Assembly: GCA_036759185.1 (NCBI GenBank)
Contig: DAIOVD010000002.1
Span: forward strand, 1-64,000
Source: CAMDMI01 sp036759185
Lineage (GTDB): Bacteria; Bacteroidota; Bacteroidia; Cytophagales; Flexibacteraceae
Length of the DNA: 64,000 nt
Direction: 5' to 3'
The notes under the pieces were generated by a model. It had not been told where the DNA came from, ran no database searches, and worked only from the letters and a program-made list of their open reading frames with translations. Position numbers and translations under genes: made by a program. Within the stretch, counting starts at the first letter, position 1. Each line of letters opens with the position of its first letter. Shown piece by piece: positions 9,407 through 18,816 of the stretch.

Positions 9407-9748
9407 TCAATCGCCGGCCATGGCATCCAGAATTGAGTTGGTCACCGAGAGTACAATGCTAAAGAGGAGGGCTGCAAAAAAACCGTGAACTTCAAAGCCT
9501 GGACTTACAACCCAGGAAGCAATGTACACGAGGATTACGTTGATCACCAGATAGAAAAGTCCAAGTGTGAAGACTGTGATCGGAATGGTGATGAGCACAA
9601 GCAAAGGCTTGACAACACGGTTAAGAATGGCCATAACCACCGCCACAATGAACGCATAAAAAAATCCGTGCACTTCAATTCCCGGAATCAGGAAAGCAGC
9701 AATGGCCACTGCAATGGCCGAAATGATCATGTTTACAAGGAAGTTCAT
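9407..9748 (-). CDS. Phage holin superfamily IV-like small membrane protein
   Basis: A 113-aa protein with about four transmembrane segments and no long loops. The sequence pattern (FLIPGIEVHGFFYAFIVA, LNRVVKPLLVLITIPITVFT, SWVVSPGFEVHGFF) is that of the widespread four-TM 'mycobacterial phage holin/YvlD' family. Despite the family name these are ordinary chromosomal proteins of unknown function and imply no prophage; no phage genes are nearby. It lies just upstream of the gapped membrane-protein gene on the same strand. A TTTCTTTG box is present about 25-35 nt upstream. Confidence 0.85.
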   Translation of the reverse strand: MNFLVNMIISAIAVAIAAFLIPGIEVHGFFYAFIVAVVMAILNRVVKPLLVLITIPITVFTLGLFYLVINVILVYIASWVVSPGFEVHGFFAALLFSIVLSVTNSILDAMAGD

Positions 9749-9956
9749 GAGAAGGTGCGGATTAATTTTGATTTCGGGGCAAAGAAAGCAGGAAATATGT
9801 CATTCCTCGAAGTTCAATCATCTGGTTTTTAATGCATCTTTCTTCATCCATCTTTTCATTTCAATTCATTTAAAATCAACAAATAGCGAGAATGTCTACT
9901 GGAAGAAAAATCTGTTAACGCTCTGGTATTCATCATTCATCACTCACTACTCATCA

Positions 9957-9994
9957 CTTTGAACTCCAAACTTTGAACTTTGAACTGTAAACTC
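9957..9994. repeat. TTTGAACT short direct repeats upstream of valS
   Basis: The intergenic region between the small membrane protein and valS (9749-10052, 304 bp) contains no gene. Its right half has three imperfect copies of an octamer near CTTTGAAC, followed by a short pyrimidine-rich tract. A similar block, TTTGAACTTTAAA, stands before trpB at 59143-59172. They could supply TTTG-type -33 elements or be simple repeats. Confidence 0.6.
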
Positions 9995-10052
9995 CATCCT
10001 CCCCCATTCCCTAAAAATAACTTGTTTTGCAACCCGAAAAACGCGGATCGCC

Positions 10053-12680
10053 ATGCAAGCTGAAATTCCAAAGAACTACAACCCCGCTGAGATTGAGAAC
10101 AAATGGTATCAATACTGGCTGGAAAACAAATATTTCGAATCCAAACCCAACCCGGATAAGGAGCCGTTTACCATTGTAATTCCCCCACCAAATGTGACGG
10201 GCGTATTGCACATGGGCCACATGCTGAACAATACGGTGCAGGATGTTCTGGTTCGGAAAGCCCGGATGGAAGGAAAAGAAGCATTGTGGGTTCCCGGAAC
10301 GGATCATGCCAGTATTGCCACAGAGGCAAAAGTGGTGGCCCTTCTGAAAGAGCAAGGCATCAACAAACAGGACATCGGCCGGGAGAAATTTCTGGAGCAT
10401 GCCTTCGAGTGGAAAGAAAAATACGGTGGCATCATCCTGGAACAACTGAAAAAACTAGGCGCTTCCTGCGACTGGAGCCGGACCCGTTTTACGATGGAGC
10501 CGGATTTGTCGAAAGCCGTTATCGACGTTTTCGTGGACCTGTACAACAAAGGCCTCATTTACCGCGGTGTCCGCATGGTAAACTGGGATCCGCAAGGCCA
10601 GACGGCTTTGTCGGATGAAGAAGTAATCCACAAAGAGGTACGGTCGAAACTGTACTATGTAAAATACGAACTCGAAAACGGACAGGGCTTTTTGACAGTC
10701 GCCACCACCCGTCCGGAAACCATCATGGGCGATACGGCCTTGTGCGTGCATCCGGAAGACGAGCGGTACAAACACCTCATCGGACAGAAAGCCAAAGTGC
10801 CGTTGGTGAACCGTTGGGTAACCATCATCGCCGACGACTACATCGACATCGAATTCGGAACCGGTGTTCTGAAAGTGACACCTGCCCACGACATCAACGA
10901 TTACAACCTTGGCATCAAGCATAAACTTCAGGTCATCGACGTCCTCAATCCGGACGGAACCCTGAGTGAAGCTGCCGAAATCATGGTGGGCGAAGACCGG
11001 TTTATTGCCCGGAAAAAATCAGCTAAAATGCTCGTTGAGCAAGGATTGCTGGAAAAAGAGGAAGAAATCACCAACAGTGTGGGCACCTCTGAGCGGACCG
11101 GCGCTGTGATTGAGCCACGGATTTCCATGCAGTGGTTCCTTAAAATGGAACATCTGGCCAAACCCGCTCTTGAAGTGGTGGAGAACGATACCGTAAAACT
11201 GCATCCACCCAAATTCAAAGGGATGTACCGGGCCTGGATGGAAAATGTGCACGACTGGTGCATCAGCCGTCAGTTGTGGTGGGGTCAGCAGATTCCGGCA
11301 TTCTATTTAGCAGACGGTACTATTGTGGTGGCGTCCACCAAAGCCGAAGCTCTGGCCATTGCCCTCGAAAAGCACCCGGATCTGGTGAAATCTGAAGCCG
11401 ACCTGAACCAGGATCCCGATGTGCTCGATACCTGGTTTTCCAGCTGGCTCTGGCCCATCTCGGTTTTCGACGGTTTCAAAAATCCGGACAATGCCGACAT
11501 CAACTATTACTATCCGACCAACGACCTGATCACTGCACCCGAAATTCTGTTTTTCTGGGTGGCCCGGATGATCATGGCGGGACTGGAATACAAAAAAGAG
11601 GTGCCGTTCAAAAATGTGTACCTCACCGGAATTGTGCGGGACAAACAAGGAAGGAAAATGAGCAAATCGCTGGGCAACAGTCCCGATCCGCTCGATTTGA
11701 TGATAAAATATTCAGCCGACGGTGTCCGCATCGGAATGCTGCTGAGTTCTCCTGCAGGTAACGACCTGCTGTTTGACGAGAAACTGTGTGAGCAAGGACG
11801 GAATTTCACCAATAAAGTATGGAATGCGTTCCGTCTGGTGAAAGGCTGGGAGGCCGATGCGTCAGTTCCCAAAACAGAACTGGATGAACTTGCCCTCCGT
11901 TGGTTGCGGTCAAGGATAAACCAGGCACTGGCCGAAAGCAACGATCTGTTCACCAAATTCCGGATTTCAGAATCGCTTCATGTGATGTACAAACTGGTCT
12001 GGGACGACTTCTGTTCCTTCTTCCTGGAGATGATCAAGCCGGTGTTTGGCCAGCCCATTTCGGCGCAGGTTCTGACGGAAACGCTGGATCTGTTTGACGA
12101 ACTGCTTCGGTTCACGCATCCGTTTATGCCATTTATTTCAGAAGAAATCTGGCATCAACTGAAAGAAAGAAATGAGGGCGAATCGATCTGCATTTCGGCC
12201 TATCCTTCCGGAAAGGAAGTTGACCAGGTGTTACTGGATCAGGTGCAGGTGCTGGTGGATGAAATGCTGATTCCAATCCGGAACCACCGGAATGCCAACC
12301 AGATTTCTCCGAAAACTACATTGGAAGGACTCACCATTTCAGCGAAATACAACTGGGCTTCGTCCTATTTCCCGCTGGTTCAAAAACTCGGAAATGTGGG
12401 CTCCTATTCTTTTGCTGAAACCTTAACCGGTCAGGTATTTGCAGGCAAGCGACTGGAATGGTCGTTGCCAAAAGAAGACAAAGAAATATCGGCAGAAGAA
12501 AGACAAAAGCTGGAAGCCGAACTGGAATACGTGAAAGGATTTCTGGTTCAGGTGGATCAGAAACTCAGCAACGAACGTTTTGTCTCAAACGCCAAACCGG
12601 AAATGGTGGAGAAGGAGCGACAGAAAAAAGCCGATGCTGTAGCGAAAATTGCGGCTTTGGAAAAGGTATTGAATGGATAA
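10053..12680 (+). CDS. valS: Valyl-tRNA synthetase
   Basis: Class I aminoacyl-tRNA synthetase that charges tRNA-Val, 875 aa, full length. The HIGH signature appears as HMGH (residues 53-56) after PPPNVTG, the editing (CP1) domain contains TTRPETIMGDTAL, and the KMSKS signature is KMSKSLGN near residue 535. The anticodon-binding domain follows (about 610-760), and a C-terminal coiled coil (about 810-875) that typically contacts tRNA ends the protein. The start MQAEIPKNYNPAEIE is typical. Cytoplasmic, monocistronic as far as can be seen. Confidence 0.98.
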   Translation: MQAEIPKNYNPAEIENKWYQYWLENKYFESKPNPDKEPFTIVIPPPNVTGVLHMGHMLNNTVQDVLVRKARMEGKEALWVPGTDHASIATEAKVVALLKEQGINKQDIGREKFLEHAFEWKEKYGGIILEQLKKLGASCDWSRTRFTMEPDLSKAVIDVFVDLYNKGLIYRGVRMVNWDPQGQTALSDEEVIHKEVRSKLYYVKYELENGQGFLTVATTRPETIMGDTALCVHPEDERYKHLIGQKAKVPLVNRWVTIIADDYIDIEFGTGVLKVTPAHDINDYNLGIKHKLQVIDVLNPDGTLSEAAEIMVGEDRFIARKKSAKMLVEQGLLEKEEEITNSVGTSERTGAVIEPRISMQWFLKMEHLAKPALEVVENDTVKLHPPKFKGMYRAWMENVHDWCISRQLWWGQQIPAFYLADGTIVVASTKAEALAIALEKHPDLVKSEADLNQDPDVLDTWFSSWLWPISVFDGFKNPDNADINYYYPTNDLITAPEILFFWVARMIMAGLEYKKEVPFKNVYLTGIVRDKQGRKMSKSLGNSPDPLDLMIKYSADGVRIGMLLSSPAGNDLLFDEKLCEQGRNFTNKVWNAFRLVKGWEADASVPKTELDELALRWLRSRINQALAESNDLFTKFRISESLHVMYKLVWDDFCSFFLEMIKPVFGQPISAQVLTETLDLFDELLRFTHPFMPFISEEIWHQLKERNEGESICISAYPSGKEVDQVLLDQVQVLVDEMLIPIRNHRNANQISPKTTLEGLTISAKYNWASSYFPLVQKLGNVGSYSFAETLTGQVFAGKRLEWSLPKEDKEISAEERQKLEAELEYVKGFLVQVDQKLSNERFVSNAKPEMVEKERQKKADAVAKIAALEKVLNG

Positions 12681-12747
12681 TACCGTTTCTTTGAGCAATA
12701 TCTCAAGGCTGTCTGCCTGACAGTAATTTTGAAAGGGATACTTCAAT

Positions 12748-13431
12748 ATGGAAATCCGCAAGGGTTGTTTGGTGTGGGCATTCGGGTTTATGTTTTGCCA
12801 GTTCCAGCAAGGCAATGCGCAGGTAAAAGAACAGAGCGACTGGCATAATGATGTTCAGAAATTATTCAGGGGTGTAAGTATTTATGCATCCGTTCTGGAT
12901 CTCAAACAACTCAATTCCAGTTTGTTTCCTGCCGGGATACTTTCTGTTGGACCAGATTTCAAGAGGGGAAAAATTTGGTTTTCAGGCCGTATCCAGATTG
13001 GAATATCCGGAACATCGGATACCGTTTTTTCTCAGGGAAAAAAATCGCTCTATAACTGGAGAAGGCCATTATTGTATTCCGGATTTGAAGGAGAAGTTGC
13101 TCTCACGCTCTGGAACAGACCACGAACCCGGCTGTTTCTGGAGAACACCCTCAGTGCCGGCATATATTCCAACAGTATTTTACCCATTGATGCCTTTGGG
13201 TATCACAGCCTTACCTTCCGTTCATTGTTTGATGAGCTTGGTTTCATATTTGATTACAGATTCCATCCTGGATACGACAGTGAAATGATTGTCGGCAAAC
13301 CAACCCTGCACCATACTTCCCTCAGAATAAGGATTTCTGCGGTTCAGTCAATTCTTACCTGGCCACGGATTCAGAGAACAGGAATCCACCTGATGCCGGG
13401 AATCTCATTGGGAGTCTGCAAATCAATTTGA
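12748..13431 (+). CDS. Exported protein of unknown function
   Basis: A 227-residue protein that I do not recognise. The N-terminus (MEIRKGCLVWAFGFMFCQF ... GNAQ) looks like a signal peptide with cleavage after GNA. The mature part alternates aromatic and polar residues and has several repeated short strands (KIWFSGRIQIGIS, TRLFLENTLSAGIYS, HHTSLRIRISAV, HLMPGISLGV), which suggests a small outer-membrane beta-barrel. It lies between valS and the polysaccharide cluster, all on the plus strand, with 67 bp before it and 146 bp after it. Whether it belongs to the cluster is unclear. Confidence 0.6.
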   Translation: MEIRKGCLVWAFGFMFCQFQQGNAQVKEQSDWHNDVQKLFRGVSIYASVLDLKQLNSSLFPAGILSVGPDFKRGKIWFSGRIQIGISGTSDTVFSQGKKSLYNWRRPLLYSGFEGEVALTLWNRPRTRLFLENTLSAGIYSNSILPIDAFGYHSLTFRSLFDELGFIFDYRFHPGYDSEMIVGKPTLHHTSLRIRISAVQSILTWPRIQRTGIHLMPGISLGVCKSI

Positions 13432-13577
13432 ATCCGGAAGGAGAATTTTTTACCGAATGAAATCGCAAATAATTGTCAGACACATCACTGGGCCACATTC
13501 CAGGTAAATGCAATCAGGTCTGCCGGGTAAAAATTACAACGAAAGGAAAAAAAATCTTCAACTTTGCTGACCAACTT

Positions 13578-14357
13578 ATGAAAGTAGTCATTCTTGCCGG
13601 AGGGCTCGGAACCCGTTTATCTGAAGAAACGGATATCCGACCAAAACCTATGGTTGAAATTGGTGGGAGACCCATCATCTGGCACATCATGAAAATTTAT
13701 GCCTCGTACGGCTTCACTGATTTTGTGATTTGCCTTGGTTACAAGGGATACTTTATCAAAGAATATTTTGCCAATTATTTTCTCCATCAAACTGACATCA
13801 CCATCAATCTGGGAACCAACCAGATTGAGTACCATAAATCGGATTCAGAAAACTGGAAAATTACACTGATTGATACAGGGAAAGACAGCATGACCGGTGG
13901 GCGGATCAAACGGATACAGCCTTACATTGGCAATGAACCATTTATGCTGACCTATGGAGATGGAGTTGCAGACATCAACATTGGGGACCTGGCACGATTT
14001 CATCAGTCCCATGGTAAACTTCTGACCGTTACATCCATTCAACCGTCTGGTCGTTTTGGAGCTTTAGAACTGGACGATTCCACCGGAAAGGTGAATTCAT
14101 TCTATGAAAAACCGAAAGGCGATGGAGTCTGGATCAACGGAGGATTTTTTGTCTGCCAGCCTGAGGTCTTTGACTATATACGCAATGGCGATTCCACCAT
14201 CTGGGAGCAGGAACCACTGCAGAACATCGCCAAAGACGGACAGCTGATGGGCTACCGGCACGAAGGTTTCTGGAGTCCGATGGATACCTTAAAAGATAAG
14301 CAGGACCTCAACGAAATGTGGAACAAGGGTTCGGCCAAATGGAAAATCTGGGAATAG
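13578..14357 (+). CDS. rfbF: Glucose-1-phosphate cytidylyltransferase
   Basis: Nucleotidyltransferase (259 aa) that makes CDP-glucose from CTP and glucose-1-phosphate, the entry step to CDP-linked 3,6-dideoxyhexoses. The start is the ATG of MKVVILAGGLGTRLSEET, which carries the GGxGTRL nucleotide-binding loop; KPMVEIGGRPIIWH, LTYGDGVAD and the C-terminal GFWSPMDTLKDK block are typical of RfbF. The open frame extends 35 codons upstream without family similarity. First gene of a co-directional cluster; rfbG begins 2 bp after its stop. Confidence 0.95.
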   Translation: MKVVILAGGLGTRLSEETDIRPKPMVEIGGRPIIWHIMKIYASYGFTDFVICLGYKGYFIKEYFANYFLHQTDITINLGTNQIEYHKSDSENWKITLIDTGKDSMTGGRIKRIQPYIGNEPFMLTYGDGVADINIGDLARFHQSHGKLLTVTSIQPSGRFGALELDDSTGKVNSFYEKPKGDGVWINGGFFVCQPEVFDYIRNGDSTIWEQEPLQNIAKDGQLMGYRHEGFWSPMDTLKDKQDLNEMWNKGSAKWKIWE

Positions 14358-14359
14358 GA

Positions 14360-15457
14360 ATGGATTTGTTCGGAGGAATATTCAAAGGAAAAAAAGTTCT
14401 GGTAACAGGAGATTCAGGGTTCAAAGGTTCCTGGATGTGCCTCTGGCTCAAAGCTCTTGGTGCCGATGTTTATGGATATTCGCTACCTCCCAAAACACCC
14501 GCCGATAATTTTGTTACCACCGGTCTTGCCTCCAGAATCTATCATCAGGATGGAGATATCCGTGACCTGGATTCAATGAAATCATTTTTCAGGAAAGTAA
14601 ATCCGGATTTTGCCTTTCACCTTGCTGCACAGGCTTTGGTGATTCAGTCATATGACAATCCGGTTGAAACCTTTTCATCCAATCTGATGGGCACCGTCCA
14701 TTTTTTTGAATGCGTACGGGCGACTCCGTCCGTTCGTGTGGCAGTAAACATCAGCAGCGATAAATGCTATGATAATAAAGAATGGGTCTGGGGCTATCGC
14801 GAAAACGATCCGATGGGTGGGAAAGATCCATATTCGGCTTCGAAGGGATGCGCTGAACTCATTTTCAACTCGTATCTCAATTCCTTTTTCAACAGGTCTG
14901 GTGCCTGTGCGGTTGCTTCGGGAAGAGCCGGAAATGTAATTGGAGGTGGTGACTGGGCAGAAAACCGGATCATTCCGGATGTATTCCGGGCAGTTCAGCA
15001 AAACAAGCCGGTTGAGGTTCGGAATCCTCATTCGACACGTCCCTGGCAATTTGTCCTGGAACCTGTGTTCGGCTATATGAAACTGGCGGAGAAGCTCTGG
15101 AACTCTCCTTCCCAATACCAGAGTGGCTGGAATTTCGGACCGCTTGATAACCATAATTATTCAGTGGGTCAACTCCTGGAAAAAGTGCAGGCACGGATTC
15201 CTTCATTGGAGATTCAGTCGCCACAACAGACGGAGAAGCCCCATGAAGCACATCTTCTCAAACTTGATATTTCGAAAGCCGTCACTCAGTTAAACTGGCG
15301 GCCATTATTAAACTTTCACCAGACAGTGGAGTTTACTGTTCAGGGATACCTGGATGAACTCACTCCAGGGAAAGATCTTTATGAAGCCCGATTGGCTCAG
15401 ATTGAAGCCTATTCGCAAAACTATTTTATTCCAATTTCAAACGACATTCCTGCATGA
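14360..15457 (+). CDS. rfbG: CDP-glucose 4,6-dehydratase
   Basis: Short-chain dehydrogenase/reductase (365 aa) that converts CDP-glucose to CDP-4-keto-6-deoxyglucose using bound NAD. The N-terminal dinucleotide loop is VTGDSGFKGSW. The catalytic tyrosine and lysine are in DPYSASKGCAEL, and the substrate-loop GNVIGGGDW and NPHSTRPWQFV blocks are diagnostic for RfbG. I use the ATG at 14360, 2 bp after rfbF stops; ATGs at 14339 and 14318 would overlap rfbF. The stop codon overlaps the rfbH start (ATGA at 15454). Confidence 0.95.
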   Translation: MDLFGGIFKGKKVLVTGDSGFKGSWMCLWLKALGADVYGYSLPPKTPADNFVTTGLASRIYHQDGDIRDLDSMKSFFRKVNPDFAFHLAAQALVIQSYDNPVETFSSNLMGTVHFFECVRATPSVRVAVNISSDKCYDNKEWVWGYRENDPMGGKDPYSASKGCAELIFNSYLNSFFNRSGACAVASGRAGNVIGGGDWAENRIIPDVFRAVQQNKPVEVRNPHSTRPWQFVLEPVFGYMKLAEKLWNSPSQYQSGWNFGPLDNHNYSVGQLLEKVQARIPSLEIQSPQQTEKPHEAHLLKLDISKAVTQLNWRPLLNFHQTVEFTVQGYLDELTPGKDLYEARLAQIEAYSQNYFIPISNDIPA

Positions 15458-16773
15458 CGGATTCTACAACCAAAGCAGAGCAAATAAAAGCAGAGATTCA
15501 CAGCCTTGTGAAAGAGTACTATGACCTTACGCATGGTGCGAAAAAACATGTAAAAGGTCAGGATTTTGTGCCTGTGAGTGGCAAAGTATTTGATCATACA
15601 GAGCTTCAGCATGTGGTCGATTCTGCGTTGGATGCCTGGTTTACAACAGGCCGTTTCAATTCAAAATTCGAAAGGGAACTAGCAAAGTTTATAGGGATCA
15701 AGTTTGCACTGACGGTTAACTCAGGATCATCCGCCAACCTGGTGGCCATTTCGGCTCTTTGTGCACCGGAATGGGGCGATCGTGCCATCAAACCGGGTGA
15801 TGAGGTGATCACCGTTGCCGCTTCATTTCCCACCACCATTAATCCGTTACTCACCTATGGTGCTGTTCCGGTATTTGTGGATGTGGATTATGATACCCAT
15901 AACATTGATGTGAAGTTTCTTGAGGCAGCCCGCAGTGTCAAAACCAAAGCCGTGGTAATTGCCCATTCACTTGGAAATCCCTTCGATCTGGCCTCTGTAA
16001 AAGCATTTTGTGATAAGTACGGGTATTGGCTCATGGAAGATTGTTGCGATGCATTGGGAGCTACTTATGACGGAAACCATGTCGGAACATTTGGACATGT
16101 TGGCACGTTGAGTTTTTATCCGGCACACCACATCACCATGGGAGAAGGGGGAGCTGTTTTTACTTCTGATGTGAAGATGAAGACCATCATGGAAAGTTAC
16201 CGTGACTGGGGTCGTGATTGTTATTGCGAACCAGGGAAAGACAATACCTGCAAAAAGAGGTTTGAATGGAAACTGGGGGACCTTCCGTATGGATATGACC
16301 ATAAGTACATTTATTCCCGCCTAGGCTATAATCTGAAAATCACCGACATGCAGGCGGCTCTTGGTCTGGCACAGATGGCCAAACTGCCAGGATTCATTGA
16401 GCACCGGAGACACAATTACCGACGGCTAACGGATGGCTTGCAGGATTTGAGTACAAAACTCCATTTACCGGTAGCCACTCCGAACTCAAATCCATCCTGG
16501 TTTGGGTATTTGATCACATTAAAACCAGCAGCCGGTATGAGCCGGAAAGAATTGTTGGACAAGCTTCAGGAACATAAGATTGCCACCCGTCTTCTTTTTG
16601 CCGGTGACCTGAGAAAGCAACCTTATTTTAAAGGAATTTCATATCGAACAGTGGGGGATCTTCCCAATACAGAAATCGTTCTGAACGACAGTTTCTGGAT
16701 TGGTGTCACTCCGATGATCGATGACGATATGGTTGATTACATGGTCGAGGCATTCCATAAAATCCTTGCCTGA
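15454..16773 (+). CDS. rfbH: CDP-4-keto-6-deoxyglucose 3-dehydrase (RfbH/E1)
   Basis: PMP- and iron-sulfur-dependent 3-dehydrase (439 aa) that removes the C3 hydroxyl on the way to CDP-3,6-dideoxyhexoses. The aspartate-aminotransferase fold carries two hallmarks of E1. In SFYPAHHITMGEGGAV a histidine replaces the PLP-binding lysine of aminotransferases. All four [2Fe-2S] cysteines are in place: one in EDCCDALG, then C-x-C-x7-C in RDCYCEPGKDNTC. E1 needs a flavodoxin- or ferredoxin-type reductase (E3); no E3 gene is in this cluster. Overlaps rfbG by 4 bp. Confidence 0.95.
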   Translation: MTDSTTKAEQIKAEIHSLVKEYYDLTHGAKKHVKGQDFVPVSGKVFDHTELQHVVDSALDAWFTTGRFNSKFERELAKFIGIKFALTVNSGSSANLVAISALCAPEWGDRAIKPGDEVITVAASFPTTINPLLTYGAVPVFVDVDYDTHNIDVKFLEAARSVKTKAVVIAHSLGNPFDLASVKAFCDKYGYWLMEDCCDALGATYDGNHVGTFGHVGTLSFYPAHHITMGEGGAVFTSDVKMKTIMESYRDWGRDCYCEPGKDNTCKKRFEWKLGDLPYGYDHKYIYSRLGYNLKITDMQAALGLAQMAKLPGFIEHRRHNYRRLTDGLQDLSTKLHLPVATPNSNPSWFGYLITLKPAAGMSRKELLDKLQEHKIATRLLFAGDLRKQPYFKGISYRTVGDLPNTEIVLNDSFWIGVTPMIDDDMVDYMVEAFHKILA

Positions 16774-16777
16774 TTTC

Positions 16778-17842
16778 ATGTCCTTTTCGTTTCATCCCAA
16801 CCCTGTGATTTCTGAAGACATCGCTGTCCTGCAGGAATCCGGATTGAATTGGGAAAATCTGAAAGGGAAAACCATTCTCATCACCGGAGCAAATGGATTT
16901 CTTCCTGCCTACATGGTGTATACCTTGCTCGGGCTGAATTCAACACACGATTTGGGCCTGAAGGTGATTGCCATGGTGAGAAATGAATCGAAAGGAAAGG
17001 ACCGGTTTCAGGCATTTCTTCAAAGATCCGATTTTCAGCTTTGGGTGAATGATGTTTGCCAGCCCATGAATCTGGAGGAAGATCTCCATTTTATTATTCA
17101 TGCCGCCAGTCAGGCAAGTCCCAAATTCTATGGTTCTGATCCGGTCGGTACGCTCAATGCCAACGTCACCGGAACGTTGAATCTGCTGCGGCTCGCCTCG
17201 GAGAAAAAGGTTGAGCGATTTCTCTACTTCAGTTCAAGTGAAGTGTATGGAGCAGTAGAAGCAGAAAAAATTCCAACCAAAGAATCGGATTATGGCTATA
17301 TCGATCCCACGCATGTCCGGTCATGTTATGCCGAATCAAAACGAATGGGCGAAACCATTTGTGTAAGCTGGATGCACCAGTTTGGTATTCCGGTGGTCAT
17401 GGTCCGGCCCTTTCACACCTATGGTCCGGGAATGGATCTGTCGGATGGACGAGTGTATGCCGATTTCATAGCCGATATGGTGGCGGGAAAAGACATTCAA
17501 ATGAAAAGCGATGGCTCAGCAGTACGGGCATTTTGCTACATCAGCGATGCCGTATTTGGTTTTTTTCTGGTTTTGTTGAAAGGCGAAGCGGGCTTGGCCT
17601 ACAATGTTGGAAGCGACAAGAATATTTGCAGTATTTTGCAACTGGCTGAAAAACTGGTGGCACTATTTCCGGAATCAAACCTAAAAGTGGACCGGATGCC
17701 TTCTGAAAACAATGCCGGATACATAAACACACTGGTTTCGAAAACAGCCCCGGACATTTCCAGACTCCGGAATCTGGGCTGGAATTTTAGTGAAACCTCC
17801 ATTGAAAAAGGATTTCTCCGAACGATAAACAGCTACAAATGA
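16778..17842 (+). CDS. NAD-dependent epimerase/dehydratase (SDR), nucleotide-sugar reductase or epimerase
   Basis: Extended SDR protein of 354 aa. The NAD-binding loop is ITGANGFLPAY and the catalytic pair is YAESK (Tyr and Lys), preceded by YFSSSEVYG. The start at 16778 is 4 bp after rfbH; the frame is open further upstream inside rfbH but without similarity. In CDP-dideoxyhexose clusters an SDR at this position performs the final C4 reduction or C2 epimerisation (paratose, abequose, tyvelose), or reduction of an acetyl branch in yersiniose clusters. The sequence alone does not decide. It overlaps the next gene by ATGA. Confidence 0.85.
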   Translation: MSFSFHPNPVISEDIAVLQESGLNWENLKGKTILITGANGFLPAYMVYTLLGLNSTHDLGLKVIAMVRNESKGKDRFQAFLQRSDFQLWVNDVCQPMNLEEDLHFIIHAASQASPKFYGSDPVGTLNANVTGTLNLLRLASEKKVERFLYFSSSEVYGAVEAEKIPTKESDYGYIDPTHVRSCYAESKRMGETICVSWMHQFGIPVVMVRPFHTYGPGMDLSDGRVYADFIADMVAGKDIQMKSDGSAVRAFCYISDAVFGFFLVLLKGEAGLAYNVGSDKNICSILQLAEKLVALFPESNLKVDRMPSENNAGYINTLVSKTAPDISRLRNLGWNFSETSIEKGFLRTINSYK

Positions 17843-18762
17843 GATTACAGGATCTGAAAAATGAATTTTTAACGGGAAAAACCGATAAGTGGTCATACAT
17901 CGACAAAATGTATGAGCATCATAGTTTATTACTGGAATATGCTGATTTCCTGAAGCAAACCAATATTTCGGCGATCTCCATTCAGGATGACGGAGTGGTA
18001 ATGGATTTCCGGGATTCCGGAGTTCGGTTTCTTACCGCAGGACAGGATAAAAGACTTGCCTCACTGGAGTCCTTAAATTTTGGCCATTATGAAAAGGAGG
18101 AACTCGACATCCAGCTGGCCCTGATTGATGCGGGTAGTACCGTTTTCGATATTGGAGGTAACTATGGTTGGTATGCCTGCCATGTGGGAAAGAAATTTCC
18201 GACTTGTTCCATTCACAGCTTTGAACCCATTCCTGCCACTTATTCATTCCTTGAGAAGAATATCCAGCTGAACAATCTTCAAAACGTAAAGGCTGTTCCC
18301 ATTGGCTTCTCAGATTCAAAAGGCTCTTTTGATTTTTCGTATGATCCGGCTCTTTCTGTAAACGCCAGTCTGAAAAACGTTTCGGCTGGTGCAAATGTTG
18401 TTTCCGTTACCTGCCAGGTAGAAACTGTAGATGAGTATCTGAAAGGAAAAGATGTGGTGATTGATTTTATCAAATGTGATGTGGAAGGTGCCGAGTTGCT
18501 GGTATACAAAGGGGCTCTTGAAACCCTCAAATCGCAGAAGCCGATGGTCTTTTCTGAAATGTTGCGGAAATGGACCTCCAAATTTGACTATCATCCAAAT
18601 GACATCATCTCCCTTTTCCGGGAAATCGGATACGAGATTTTTGTGATCGAAGGAGATAAACTCGCCCCGTTTACAACGGTTGACGAAAACACGACACAGA
18701 CCAATTACATTTTTCTCCACAAAGAAAAACACGCCCATAAAATCCGTCAGTTTGTTCAGTGA
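17839..18762 (+). CDS. FkbM family methyltransferase
   Basis: SAM-dependent methyltransferase of 307 aa. Motif I is VFDIGGNYGWYACHVG, followed by HSFEPIPATYSFLEKNI and the IKCDVEGAEL signature, all characteristic of the FkbM domain (about residues 105-270). FkbM proteins O-methylate sugars or polyketides; here the likely target is a sugar of the surface glycan or the CDP-linked intermediate. The first 90 residues are not recognised. Its start overlaps the SDR stop by 4 bp, so it is translationally coupled to the CDP-sugar genes. Confidence 0.9.
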   Translation: MRLQDLKNEFLTGKTDKWSYIDKMYEHHSLLLEYADFLKQTNISAISIQDDGVVMDFRDSGVRFLTAGQDKRLASLESLNFGHYEKEELDIQLALIDAGSTVFDIGGNYGWYACHVGKKFPTCSIHSFEPIPATYSFLEKNIQLNNLQNVKAVPIGFSDSKGSFDFSYDPALSVNASLKNVSAGANVVSVTCQVETVDEYLKGKDVVIDFIKCDVEGAELLVYKGALETLKSQKPMVFSEMLRKWTSKFDYHPNDIISLFREIGYEIFVIEGDKLAPFTTVDENTTQTNYIFLHKEKHAHKIRQFVQ

Positions 18763-18816
18763 TCCGTCAAAATCGCAGATCAGCTACCGTAACCAATTCC
18801 ATAACCAGGCCATTTT

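Noticed and set aside
9407..9748. Phage holin as evidence of a prophage
   Set aside because: The family name is historical; these four-TM proteins are ordinary chromosomal genes and no phage genes are nearby.
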